Shown here piece after piece: positions 7,859 to 16,434 of a stretch of 64,000 bases of DNA. The notes under the pieces are model-generated. The model was not told the DNA's origin. It saw only the letters and a program-made list of their open reading frames with translations, and did no database searches. The stretch spans positions 1,922,001 to 1,986,000 of the forward strand of contig NZ_CP053985.1 in the NCBI RefSeq assembly GCF_013267355.1. The letters run 5' to 3'. Made by a program: the position numbers and the translations under genes. This DNA is from Achromobacter pestifer (GTDB lineage: Bacteria; Pseudomonadota; Gammaproteobacteria; Burkholderiales; Burkholderiaceae_B). The first letter of the stretch is position 1. Every line of letters starts with the position of its first letter.

Positions 7859-8800
7859 TCAAAGAGGCAGATGGATGCCGTAGGTGGCGTGCAGCACGGC
7901 GTCGATTTCGGCGCGCGACGGCGCATAATTCTGCGGGCCGCGCGAAGCGATCTTGAGGGCGCCCATGACGTTGCCCAGGCGGCAGCTGTCTTCCCAGCTC
8001 CAGCCGCTGGTCAGACCGTAAAGCAGGCCGCCGCGCTGCGCGTCGCCGCAGCCGGTCGGGTCGACCACCTGGGCCGCACGCACTGGCGGGATCTGGAAGG
8101 TCTTGCCTTCGGTCAACAAGGTGGCGCCTTCCGCGCCGCGCGTCACCACCACGGCCTGCAGGCCGCGCGCGATGTCGTCCATGCTGCGGCCCGTGCGCTG
8201 TTCCACCACCCCGGCTTCGTAGTCGTTCACGGTCAGCGCTTGCGCCAGCTTGAGCATGCGCTCCAGGTCGGCGCCATCGAACAGCGGCATGGCCTGGCCC
8301 AGGTCGAAGATGAACGGGATGCCGCGCTTATGCAGGCGCTCGGCGTGGGCGAACATGCCTTCCTTGGCGTCGGGCGCAACGATGGCCCAGGCTGCGTCGG
8401 CGTCGCTCAGGTCGTTTTCCGCCGCGTGCGACATGGCGCCCGGGTGAAACGCCGTGATCTGGTTGCCGTCCAGGTCGGTCGTGATGAAGCATTGCGCGGT
8501 GAATGTGTCGGGAATCACCTTGACGCGGCTGACGTCGATGCCCAGGCCGGCCAGGCGCTCCATGTATTCGCCCGCGTCTTCGCCCACGGTCGCCACCGGC
8601 ACGGGTTTGCCGCCCAGCAGGTTCATGCTGTACGCGATGTTGCCCGAGCAGCCGCCGTATTCCTTGCGCATGCTGGGCACCAGGAACGACACGCTCAGCG
8701 ACTGGATGCGGTCGGCAAGAATGTGCTCCTTGAAACGTCCTTCAAACACCGCGATGGTGTCGAACGCCATAGAACCGCAAACCAGAACTGGGGTAGCCAT
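7859..8800 (-). CDS. PfkB-family carbohydrate/nucleoside kinase
   Basis: A 313-residue ribokinase-fold kinase, close to adenosine-kinase-like members. Visible features are the N-terminal CGSMAFDTI strand, GGCSGNIAYS and the C-terminal anion hole DPTGCGDA with the catalytic aspartate, followed by the usual hydrophobic helix. The substrate (adenosine, ribose or another sugar) cannot be told from sequence alone. ATG 8800 is preferred: AAGGG lies 9 bases before it but directly abuts the in-frame ATG at 8809. It follows the DUF3426 gene closely and is probably co-transcribed. Confidence 0.85.
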   Translation of the reverse strand: MATPVLVCGSMAFDTIAVFEGRFKEHILADRIQSLSVSFLVPSMRKEYGGCSGNIAYSMNLLGGKPVPVATVGEDAGEYMERLAGLGIDVSRVKVIPDTFTAQCFITTDLDGNQITAFHPGAMSHAAENDLSDADAAWAIVAPDAKEGMFAHAERLHKRGIPFIFDLGQAMPLFDGADLERMLKLAQALTVNDYEAGVVEQRTGRSMDDIARGLQAVVVTRGAEGATLLTEGKTFQIPPVRAAQVVDPTGCGDAQRGGLLYGLTSGWSWEDSCRLGNVMGALKIASRGPQNYAPSRAEIDAVLHATYGIHLPL

Positions 8801-8812
8801 GCGAGTCATCCC

Positions 8813-10252
8813 TTAAGGAAAGAATTTATTGAGTTGGTAGCCATTGACCTGGACGCCAGTCACTTCAATGGGCACGGAAATCTTCAGTTCGCCCTGCGGC
8901 GCGAAAGGACCGCGCAGTTGCTCGGGCGTCAGATAGTCTTCGGGCTTGAGCGCGCGGCGCACCACCACCGTGTCCGACAGATCATTCAGGTCCAGCACCA
9001 GCGCGGGCCAGTGCTGCGGCTTGTCGTGACGGTTGCGCATCACCACCGTCAACACCAGGCGGCTGCGGCCGTCGTCGATCGCCGCCGCGCCGGTCGGCGG
9101 CTGCAGCGACGAGGAGGTGATGTGAATAAGCTCCAGGCGGCGCGCGTACCCCACGGTGCAGCCCAGCGGCTGGCACGCCGTTTCCAGCACCGGCCGCAGC
9201 ATGGGCACGGAATTGGCGATATCGGTGCGGTACACGTACACCAGTTGCAGGCCCAGCGCGATCAGGCCGATCAGGCAGGCATAGCCCCATAGCTTGCGCA
9301 GCAGGCCATGCCGCTCCTCGCGGTCCTGGTCGAGGAACTCGGGCGGCGCGCGGCCCACATCGGTGGCGCTGGAATAGCGCGTGCGCGTGTCGCCCAGCAC
9401 GGGCTCGCCGGCGTCTTCGCGGTCCGGGTCGTGATCGTCTTCTTGGTATTCGTCGCGGTCGTCGCCGTGGCCGTCGTCGCGGCGCTCGCCGGCGTACTCA
9501 TCGTCGTATTCGTCGTCGCGCTCTGCGTCGCGCACATCGGCGCGAGCGCGGCCGATGGTGAAGGACGGCTCCGCAGGCGCGCCGCGCGGAGCGGCATCAG
9601 CGCGATAGCCGGGCTGTGCCGATACCGGGACGGTCCAGCGCGGCGACTCATCATCCCGGGCAATGGCGTCATCAGCCGCGTGATGGCGAGCCTGGTGATC
9701 GGCCGGACCGTCGGCCCAGTCATCGGCCAGATCGTCGTCGTCCTGTTCAGGCTCCTGCACGCCATCGGCAGGTTCGGCGCGCCGGCGGATATCGTCGCGG
9801 CCGCGCAGCACGGCCGGCGGCACCGCGGGCGCACTGTAGGGCGGCGCCACGGGCGCGCGCGGCGGTTCCGGCTCGTCGTCCCAGGGCGCAATCCGTGAAA
9901 AATCCGGCGCAGGCGCAAGACGCGCAGCCGGCGGCATGGCGGAGGGCTGCGGCGGGAATGGGGCTGCCGGCGCAACCGGCGCCCGCGGTGCAGCGGGCGC
10001 GTGCGGCGCGATGGTCGCGGCCGGCGTCGCCAGGACCGGCGCCGCCTGGCTGGCGGCCGGCGTCAGCGGCATCGCGGGCGCAGCGGGCGGCGCGGATTGC
10101 GGCGCAGCGCCCGCGGCCGGCAGCAGGCAGGCGCTCCCGTCGAATACGGTGGAGCAGACGCCGCAGCGCACCAGGCCATTGCGGACCCGCAACTGATCAG
10201 GCACCACCTTGAAGGTGGTGCCGCACTGCGGGCAACGGGTGGTCAAGGCCAT
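8813..10252 (-). CDS. Zinc-ribbon DUF3426 membrane protein
   Basis: A 479-residue protein with an MJ0042-type zinc ribbon at the N-terminus (cysteines 7, 10, 30 and 33). A long low-complexity Pro/Ala- and then Asp/Glu/Arg-rich linker (about 45-320) leads to one transmembrane helix (about 321-342) and a C-terminal DUF3426 domain outside the membrane. Such proteins often sit beside prmA in beta-proteobacteria. The biochemical role is unknown; the design suggests a cytoplasmic zinc-binding head linked to a periplasmic domain. The stop precedes the kinase start by 12 bases, and prmA lies 21 bases upstream. Confidence 0.85.
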   Translation of the reverse strand: MALTTRCPQCGTTFKVVPDQLRVRNGLVRCGVCSTVFDGSACLLPAAGAAPQSAPPAAPAMPLTPAASQAAPVLATPAATIAPHAPAAPRAPVAPAAPFPPQPSAMPPAARLAPAPDFSRIAPWDDEPEPPRAPVAPPYSAPAVPPAVLRGRDDIRRRAEPADGVQEPEQDDDDLADDWADGPADHQARHHAADDAIARDDESPRWTVPVSAQPGYRADAAPRGAPAEPSFTIGRARADVRDAERDDEYDDEYAGERRDDGHGDDRDEYQEDDHDPDREDAGEPVLGDTRTRYSSATDVGRAPPEFLDQDREERHGLLRKLWGYACLIGLIALGLQLVYVYRTDIANSVPMLRPVLETACQPLGCTVGYARRLELIHITSSSLQPPTGAAAIDDGRSRLVLTVVMRNRHDKPQHWPALVLDLNDLSDTVVVRRALKPEDYLTPEQLRGPFAPQGELKISVPIEVTGVQVNGYQLNKFFP

Positions 10253-10273
10253 GGCGCGATCCTGCGGCGGCGC

Positions 10274-11203
10274 TCAGGCCTTCTGGCCGTGCAGGCAGAC
10301 CCAGCCGTCGCGCGCGCGCCAGACCGACATGGCGATCCAGGGCGCGTAAGCGGTGGCCACTTCCTCGGCTTGGCGCTCCAGCACGCCGGACAGGACCAGA
10401 TGGCCGCCCGCGGCAACGCGTCCGGCCAGCATGGGCGCCAGCACCTTCAGGGGGTTGGACAGGATGTTGGCCACCACCACTTCGAACGTGCCTTCGGCCA
10501 ATCCATCGGGCAGCATGGCTTGCAGCTCGACGTGGTTGACCTCGGCATTGAAGAGGGTGCTCTGCACCGCCTGGGCGTCGATATCCACCGCCTGGGTCGG
10601 ACCCGCGCCCAGCTTGCGCGCGGCAATCGCCAGGATGCCCGAACCGCAGCCGTAGTCCAGCAGCGTGGCGCCAGCCGGCAATTCGGCTTCCAGCCAGGCC
10701 AGGCACAGATGGGTAGTCGGATGGCTGCCGGTGCCGAACGCCAGGCCCGGATCCAGCTCGATGTGGATCGCGCCTTCCTGGGTGGAGGCGTCCGGCTCGA
10801 AAGCCGGCACATCGGGATTGTCGCGGTGCCAGCTGGGCACGATCCACAGGCGTTCGGCGATATGGATGGGGCCGAACTGCGACTGCGTCAGGCGCACCCA
10901 GTCGGCGTCGGGCACGTCGCGCAGGCTCCAGCCCTCGAACACGGCGGGGTCCAGCTCGCCCGCGGCGGCCGCTTCTTCCATGATCTGCGCGGGGTCGGCG
11001 CCATCGGGCAGCAGAGCGACGACGCAGTTGCGGTCCCAGGCCTGCACGTCGGGCTCGGTGCCCGGTTCGCCGAACAAGGGACGTTCGTCATCGGTGCCCA
11101 GATCGGCGTCTTCGACGGACACCGACAGCACGCCTGCTTCCAGCAAGGCATCCGAGAGGGCTTCGGCCTGCGCCTCCAGGCAATGGAGCACGAGTTCACG
11201 CAT
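10274..11203 (-). CDS. prmA: Ribosomal protein L11 methyltransferase
   Basis: A 309-residue methyltransferase that methylates lysines and the N-terminus of ribosomal protein L11 using S-adenosylmethionine. Motifs are [10 protein letters not shown] (155-164), the SAM-binding loop [10 protein letters not shown] (181-190) and the catalytic-site segment [10 protein letters not shown]. Length and order match PrmA. It follows accC, as is usual in this group, but a large perfect hairpin stands in the leader just before its ribosome site. Confidence 0.95.
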   Translation of the reverse strand: MRELVLHCLEAQAEALSDALLEAGVLSVSVEDADLGTDDERPLFGEPGTEPDVQAWDRNCVVALLPDGADPAQIMEEAAAAGELDPAVFEGWSLRDVPDADWVRLTQSQFGPIHIAERLWIVPSWHRDNPDVPAFEPDASTQEGAIHIELDPGLAFGTGSHPTTHLCLAWLEAELPAGATLLDYGCGSGILAIAARKLGAGPTQAVDIDAQAVQSTLFNAEVNHVELQAMLPDGLAEGTFEVVVANILSNPLKVLAPMLAGRVAAGGHLVLSGVLERQAEEVATAYAPWIAMSVWRARDGWVCLHGQKA

Positions 11204-11219
11204 GATGATTCTTCCATCT

Positions 11220-11257
11220 GGTCAACGGGCCGCGGCTTGCGCCGCGGCCCGTTGACC
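11220..11257 (-). terminator. Large perfect hairpin between accC and prmA
   Basis: Two 17-base arms beginning GGTCAACGGG pair perfectly around a 4-base loop. On the minus strand the hairpin ends about 15 bases before the prmA start. No T-run follows on that strand, so it may weaken rather than end transcription, or set the relative level of accC and prmA. Confidence 0.6.
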
Positions 11258-11307
11258 GTAAAACAAAACAGGAGCGGCCCGGGAGCGGAAAGCCCCCGGA
11301 TCGCAGG

Positions 11308-12654
11308 TCAGGGACGCTGCGCCAACTTGTTTTCCAGGTAGTGGATGCTGGTGCCGCCTTCGATGAAGCGGGCGTCCTGCAGCATTTCGCGGTGCAGGGG
11401 GATGTTGGTGGAAATGCCTTCCACCACCATTTCCGACAGTGCGGTGCGCATGCGGGCCAGCGCCTGGTCGCGCGTGTCGCCGTAGGTAATGACCTTGGCG
11501 ATCATCGAGTCGTAGTTCGGCGGCACGAAATAACCGTTGAACGCATGCGAATCGATACGCACGCCCGGACCGCCCGGCGTGTGCCAGTTGGTGATGCGGC
11601 CGGGACTGGGCACAAAGCGGAACGGATCTTCCGCGTTGATGCGGCATTCGATCGCGTGGCCCTTGAAGGCAATGTCGCGCTGGCGCAGGGCGAACTTCTC
11701 GCCGGCGGCGATCAGGATCTGCTGCTGGACCAGGTCGATGCCGGTGATGAGTTCGGTGACCGGGTGTTCGACCTGGATGCGGGTGTTCATTTCGATGAAA
11801 TAGAACTCGCCGTTTTCATACAGGAATTCGAACGTGCCGGCGCCGCGGTAGCCCATCTTGCGGCAGGCGTCGGCGCAACGGTCGCCTATGCGCTCGATCA
11901 GACGGCGCGCGATGCCCGGCGCGGGCGCTTCTTCGATGACTTTCTGGTGGCGGCGCTGCATGGAGCAGTCGCGCTCGCCCAGCCACACGGCGTTGCGGCC
12001 GCCATCGGCCAGCACCTGGATTTCGATATGGCGCGGGTTCTCGAGGAACTTCTCCATATAGACTTCCGGGTTGTTGAACGCGGCGCCCGCTTCCGAGCGC
12101 GTCATCGTGACGGCGTTCAACAGCGCGGCCTCGGTGTACACCACGCGCATGCCGCGGCCACCGCCGCCACCCGACGCCTTGATGATGACCGGATAACCGA
12201 CCTCGCGCGCAACGCGGATGATTTCCTGCGGATCGTCGGGCAACGCGCCTTCCGAGCCTGGCACCACCGGCACGCCGGCTTCGATCATGGCGCGCTTGGC
12301 GCTGACCTTGTCGCCCATCAGGCGGATGGTGTCCGGACGCGGACCGATGAAGACGAAGCCGCTCTTTTCGACGCGATCAGCGAAGTCGGCATTTTCGGCC
12401 AAGAACCCGTAACCCGGGTGGATTGCCTCTGAATCCGTGACTTCGGCCGCCGAAATGATGGCCGGCATGTTCAGGTAGCTTTCACGCGACGGCGCCGGCC
12501 CGATGCACACCGATTCATCGGCCAGGCGCACGTACTTGGCTTCGCGATCGGCCTCGGAGTGCACGACCACGGTCTTGATGCCCAGCTCGCGGCAAGCGCG
12601 CTGAATGCGCAGGGCGATTTCGCCCCGATTGGCGATCAGGATTTTTTCGAACAT
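11308..12654 (-). CDS. accC: Acetyl-CoA carboxylase biotin carboxylase subunit
   Basis: A 448-residue ATP-grasp enzyme that carboxylates biotin on AccB, the first step of fatty-acid synthesis. It shows the N-terminal [13 protein letters not shown], the glycine-rich ATP loop [11 protein letters not shown], the metal-binding [14 protein letters not shown] and the C-terminal domain of normal length. It starts 9 bases after the accB stop, as in the standard accBC operon. Confidence 0.97.
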   Translation of the reverse strand: MFEKILIANRGEIALRIQRACRELGIKTVVVHSEADREAKYVRLADESVCIGPAPSRESYLNMPAIISAAEVTDSEAIHPGYGFLAENADFADRVEKSGFVFIGPRPDTIRLMGDKVSAKRAMIEAGVPVVPGSEGALPDDPQEIIRVAREVGYPVIIKASGGGGGRGMRVVYTEAALLNAVTMTRSEAGAAFNNPEVYMEKFLENPRHIEIQVLADGGRNAVWLGERDCSMQRRHQKVIEEAPAPGIARRLIERIGDRCADACRKMGYRGAGTFEFLYENGEFYFIEMNTRIQVEHPVTELITGIDLVQQQILIAAGEKFALRQRDIAFKGHAIECRINAEDPFRFVPSPGRITNWHTPGGPGVRIDSHAFNGYFVPPNYDSMIAKVITYGDTRDQALARMRTALSEMVVEGISTNIPLHREMLQDARFIEGGTSIHYLENKLAQRP

Positions 12655-12663
12655 TTTCAGCTA

Positions 12664-13119
12664 TCAGCCAATGACGAACAGGGGTTGACCGTACTCGACG
12701 GGCTCACCGTTTTCGACCAGGATTTCTTTGATGACGCCGGACTTGTCGGCTTCGATTTCATTGAGCAGCTTCATGGCTTCAATGATGCACAGCGGATCGC
12801 CTTCCTTGACGGTGGCGCCGACGTCGATGAACGGAGCGGCGCCCGGATTCGGAGCGCGATAGAACGTGCCGACCATGGGGGCCTTGACGACGTGGCCCTG
12901 GATCACCGGCGCGGCTTCCGCGGCGGGCGCGGCCGGGGCAACGGCCTGGGCCGCCGGCGCGACCGGCACGCCGGCTTCCGGGTGATGGTATGCGACCGGC
13001 TGCAAGGTCTGCGAGAACTTGACGATCCTCACCTTGCCTTCGCCTTCGGTGATTTCCAGCTCGGCGATGCCCGATTCAGCCACCAGGTCGATCAGGGTTT
13101 TGAGTTTTCGGAGGTCCAT
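12664..13119 (-). CDS. accB: Biotin carboxyl carrier protein
   Basis: A 151-residue protein with the N-terminal AccB helix region, an Ala/Pro-rich flexible linker (about 50-75) and a C-terminal biotinyl domain. Biotin attaches to K117 in EAMK (114-117). It works with the accC product downstream and with AccA/AccD encoded elsewhere. Confidence 0.97.
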   Translation of the reverse strand: MDLRKLKTLIDLVAESGIAELEITEGEGKVRIVKFSQTLQPVAYHHPEAGVPVAPAAQAVAPAAPAAEAAPVIQGHVVKAPMVGTFYRAPNPGAAPFIDVGATVKEGDPLCIIEAMKLLNEIEADKSGVIKEILVENGEPVEYGQPLFVIG

Positions 13120-13206
13120 AGAAGCTGCTTCCCGAGATAGTGTCGGCGACGTCCCAGCGTCGGGTCCGCGCCGTATAAGATGTAAATGCTGTGGTTTGGT
13201 GCGAGA

Positions 13207-13641
13207 TCAGTGCCGCACTGCGTAACGCAGAGCCGCCTCGTAGCCGTCCGCGCCCAGGCCGCTGATGAGGCCTACCGCCAAGTCGGACAGATAAGAGTGA
13301 TGCCTGAAGGGCTCTCGCTTATACAGATTGGACAAATGTACTTCAATAAATGGGATCGCGACCCCAGCCAGCGCATCGCGAATTGCGACGCTGGTGTGCG
13401 TATATGCCGCCGCGTTGATGATGATGAAATCGGTGCCGTCTTGCCGGGCCGCCTGAATGCGGTCAACCAGCGCGCCTTCGTGATTGCCTTGCCACGCTGT
13501 CAGCGTGGCGCCCAGTTCGCCTGCGAGCAGCTCAAGACCCTCGTTGATCTGTTGCAGCGTAAGGCTGCCGTAGATATGAGGTTCTCGGGTGCCGAGCAGG
13601 TTCAGATTCGGGCCATGCAATACCAGTATGTTTTGCGCCAT
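13207..13641 (-). CDS. aroQ: 3-dehydroquinate dehydratase, type II
   Basis: A 144-residue type II dehydroquinase of the shikimate pathway. It shows [17 protein letters not shown] with the lid arginine and tyrosine region, [16 protein letters not shown] and the EVHLSN substrate-binding motif. ATG 13641 is chosen over the frame opening at 13677 since the family begins right at this methionine. It lies upstream of accB in the order aroQ-accB-accC-prmA. Confidence 0.93.
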   Translation of the reverse strand: MAQNILVLHGPNLNLLGTREPHIYGSLTLQQINEGLELLAGELGATLTAWQGNHEGALVDRIQAARQDGTDFIIINAAAYTHTSVAIRDALAGVAIPFIEVHLSNLYKREPFRHHSYLSDLAVGLISGLGADGYEAALRYAVRH

Positions 13642-13730
13642 GCGCTTGCCAATGAGTGGTTTGCCAATTGTTGGCAAAACAGCCGATAAACCAGCTTTTT
13701 ACGCCAATTCCTACTATTTGTCCAACAGAC

Positions 13731-14264
13731 TTACGCCTTTAAACCAGACAAGGTACGATCCAGATCATCGGGCTGGATTTCACCCAATATCTTCCGGTTA
13801 ATTCCGCCATCTGCATTGAAAACAATAGTAAAAGGCAGACCGCCGCTGGGATTTCCGAGTTTGCGCAGGGTATCGATGGCGCCTGCGCCTATCACCCACA
13901 GGGGGTAGGAAACCTGTACTTTCTCGACAAATTTTTGCATATTCGCAGCCGAATCGACACCAATGCCGACAAATCGTACATGCGGATATTTTTTCTGCAG
14001 CGAGTCGAGTTCGGGCATTTCTCGGACGCACGGCGCGCACCAGGTTGCCCAGAAATTGACCACAATGGGCTGGCCTTTCCAGCCTGCCAGCGTATGGGAC
14101 GCCCCGTTCAGGTCGGGGAGCGGCATCTGCATCAGGGCGGCGACCGGATCGCCGGCATCGGCCGCGGCCGATGGCGTCGAAGTCTTGCGGCCCATCAGGG
14201 TGTAGCCGCCCGCAACCGTGGCGGCTATGGCCACGCCGGCGGAAAGAAGTAGGCGTCGATTCAT
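13731..14264 (-). CDS. TlpA/ResA-like thiol-disulfide protein
   Basis: A 177-residue periplasmic thioredoxin-fold protein with an N-terminal membrane anchor or signal (about residues 5-24). The redox motif is WCAPC (75-79), within NFWATWCAPCVREMPEL, and a cis-proline lies in GLPFT. Such proteins reduce periplasmic disulfides, for example during cytochrome c assembly. The partner is unknown here. ATG 14264 places the hydrophobic segment at the start. It is divergent from mpl with a gap of about 95 bases. Confidence 0.85.
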   Translation of the reverse strand: MNRRLLLSAGVAIAATVAGGYTLMGRKTSTPSAAADAGDPVAALMQMPLPDLNGASHTLAGWKGQPIVVNFWATWCAPCVREMPELDSLQKKYPHVRFVGIGVDSAANMQKFVEKVQVSYPLWVIGAGAIDTLRKLGNPSGGLPFTIVFNADGGINRKILGEIQPDDLDRTLSGLKA

Positions 14265-14358
14265 GGCGCGATCATAACCGCTGCCGCCGTTTTGCGCCGC
14301 GCAGGGCCAGGCTTGCTCGTCCTCTATATATATACAATGCAGGACAGGAGAGTTTTCA

Positions 14359-15729
14359 ATGCACCTGCATATTCTTGGCATCTGCGGTACGTTCATGGGC
14401 GGTTTGGCGCTGATCGCGCGCGCTGCCGGCCACAAGGTCACTGGTTGCGACGCGGGCGTGTACCCGCCCATGAGCACGCAGCTGTCCGAACAAGGAATCG
14501 AGCTGATCGAAGGCTTCGGCGCCGAACAACTGGCGCTCAAGCCCGATCTCTATGTGATCGGCAACGTGGTCAGCCGCGGCAATCCGCTGATGGAGGCCAT
14601 CCTGGACTCCGGCGCGCGCTACGTGTCGGGCCCGCAATGGCTGGGCGACACCATCCTGCCGGGCCAGCACGTGCTGGCGGTGGCAGGCACCCACGGCAAG
14701 ACCACCACCAGCTCGATGTTGGCCTGGGTGCTGGAAGCCGCGGGGCTCGCGCCCAACTTCCTGATCGGCGGCGTGGCGCAGGACCTGCACGTGTCGGCGC
14801 GCTTCGATCCGTCGCGCCGCCCCTTCGTCATCGAGGCGGACGAATACGACACGGCCTTCTTCGACAAGCGCTCGAAGTTCGTGCATTACCGTCCGCGCAC
14901 GGCCATCCTGAACAATCTTGAATACGATCACGCCGACATCTTCCCCGATCTGGCGGCGATCGAGACCCAGTTCCACCACCTGGTGCGCACCATCCCCGGT
15001 TCGGGCCGCATCGTGCGCCCGGCGCACTGCGCCGCGCTGGACCGCGTGATTGCCCGCGGATGCTGGTCTGAAACCGTCAAGTTCGGCGCCGATGGCGCCT
15101 GGCAGGCGACCGCGCCGGATGCCGAGGGCGCGTTCAGCGTGCTGCGCGGCGGCGTGACCGCCGGCACCGTGCGCTGGAACCTGACGGGCGAGCACAACCG
15201 CATGAACGCGCTGGCGGCGCTGGCCGCCGCCGAACACGTGGGCGTGCCGGCAGCCCAGGGTATCGAGGCCCTGAGCCGCTTCGCGGGGGTAAAGCGCCGC
15301 ATGGAGTTGCGCGGCACGGTCAACGGCATCAAGGTCTACGACGATTTCGCGCACCACCCCACCGCCATCGCCACCACGCTGGAAGGCTTGCGCCGCCAGG
15401 TAGGCCCGGCCCGGATCCTGGCCGTGCTGGAGCCGCGCTCCAACACCATGAAGCTGGGCACCATGGCCGCCCGCCTGCCCGAGGCCCTGGCCGACGCCGA
15501 CCTGGTGTTCTGCTTTGGCGCCCATTCGGGCAAGCACGCCCTGGGCTGGAATCCGGCCGAAGTGCTGGCGCCCCTGGGCGGCCGCGCTTCCAGCTACGAT
15601 GACATCGGCGCGCTGGTGACTGCCGTGGCAGGCGCCGCCCGCCCGGGCGACCAGGTGCTGGTCATGAGCAACGGCGGCTTCGGCGGCGTGCACGGCAAGC
15701 TGCTGGACGCCCTGCAGGCGCGCGGCTGA
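14359..15729 (+). CDS. mpl: UDP-MurNAc:L-Ala-gamma-D-Glu-meso-DAP ligase
   Basis: A 456-residue Mur-ligase-family enzyme that recycles peptidoglycan by joining the tripeptide to UDP-MurNAc. It has the N-terminal Rossmann segment HILGICGTFMGGLA, the ATP loop GTHGKTTT (110-117), ADEYDTAFFD, and HNRMNALAALAAAEH. The ICGTFMGG opening separates Mpl from MurC. CAGGAGAG precedes ATG 14359, and an AT-rich stretch (TATATATATACAAT near 14325-14338) is a likely -10 region. Confidence 0.93.
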   Translation: MHLHILGICGTFMGGLALIARAAGHKVTGCDAGVYPPMSTQLSEQGIELIEGFGAEQLALKPDLYVIGNVVSRGNPLMEAILDSGARYVSGPQWLGDTILPGQHVLAVAGTHGKTTTSSMLAWVLEAAGLAPNFLIGGVAQDLHVSARFDPSRRPFVIEADEYDTAFFDKRSKFVHYRPRTAILNNLEYDHADIFPDLAAIETQFHHLVRTIPGSGRIVRPAHCAALDRVIARGCWSETVKFGADGAWQATAPDAEGAFSVLRGGVTAGTVRWNLTGEHNRMNALAALAAAEHVGVPAAQGIEALSRFAGVKRRMELRGTVNGIKVYDDFAHHPTAIATTLEGLRRQVGPARILAVLEPRSNTMKLGTMAARLPEALADADLVFCFGAHSGKHALGWNPAEVLAPLGGRASSYDDIGALVTAVAGAARPGDQVLVMSNGGFGGVHGKLLDALQARG

Positions 15730-15758
15730 TCCCGGCAAAGACACCGCAAAGGCGAGCC

Positions 15759-16361
15759 ATGATTCTCTATCTGCACGGTTTCCGTTCCTCGCCGACCTCG
15801 TTCAAAGCCCGGATGATGGCCGACGCCATGGCCGAGCGCGGCCTGTCGGCGGCCTGGGCCTGCCCGCAACTGCCCGCCAGCCCGCGCGAGGCCGTCACGC
15901 AGGCGATGGACATCGCCCGGCGCCAGCTGGCAGGCGCGGATTCGCCCCGCGCGCTGACCGTGATCGGCTCTTCGCTGGGCGGCTTTTACGCCACCTGGCT
16001 GGCCGAGCAGCTGGGTTGCAAGGCGGTGCTGCTGAATCCGGCGGTCGAGGCCGCCCGCGACCTCGCCACCCAGATCGGCGAGCACCGCATGTATCATTCC
16101 GACGCGCCGTTCGTCTTCCTGCCCGAATACGTGGACGAGCTGGCTGCCATCCATGTTCCACGCATCACCCAGCCCGACCGCTACTTCCTGGTAGCGGCCA
16201 CCGGCGACGAGGTGCTGGATTGGCGCGAAATGCACGAGCGCTACGCGGGCTGCCGCCAGCGCATCGTGCAAGGCAGCGACCACGGTTTGTCCGATTTCGC
16301 GGAATGGATGCCCGAAGTGCTTGAATTCGCCCTTGGCGACAAGCAGGTTCGCCCCCAATAA
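15759..16361 (+). CDS. YqiA-type alpha/beta-hydrolase
   Basis: A 200-residue small alpha/beta-hydrolase of the YqiA/UPF0227 group. It shows YLHGFRSSPTSFKA at the start, the nucleophile elbow GSSLGG (serine 72) and a histidine in GSDHGLSDF near the end. E. coli YqiA has esterase activity on acyl-CoA and nitrophenyl esters; the natural substrate is unknown. It lies 29 bases after mpl and is likely in the same transcript. Confidence 0.82.
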   Translation: MILYLHGFRSSPTSFKARMMADAMAERGLSAAWACPQLPASPREAVTQAMDIARRQLAGADSPRALTVIGSSLGGFYATWLAEQLGCKAVLLNPAVEAARDLATQIGEHRMYHSDAPFVFLPEYVDELAAIHVPRITQPDRYFLVAATGDEVLDWREMHERYAGCRQRIVQGSDHGLSDFAEWMPEVLEFALGDKQVRPQ

Positions 16362-16434
16362 TCAGTATCAGACTTCCACACTCTATATAGCTGCGCAAGG
16401 CGGCGCGTGCGCGCCGCCCAGGACGATCCCCACC

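Noticed and set aside
7109..9292. A 727-codon plus-strand frame across the lipoprotein and kinase genes
   Set aside because: High GC keeps the antisense frame open. The minus-strand proteins have clear families, lipobox and terminators.
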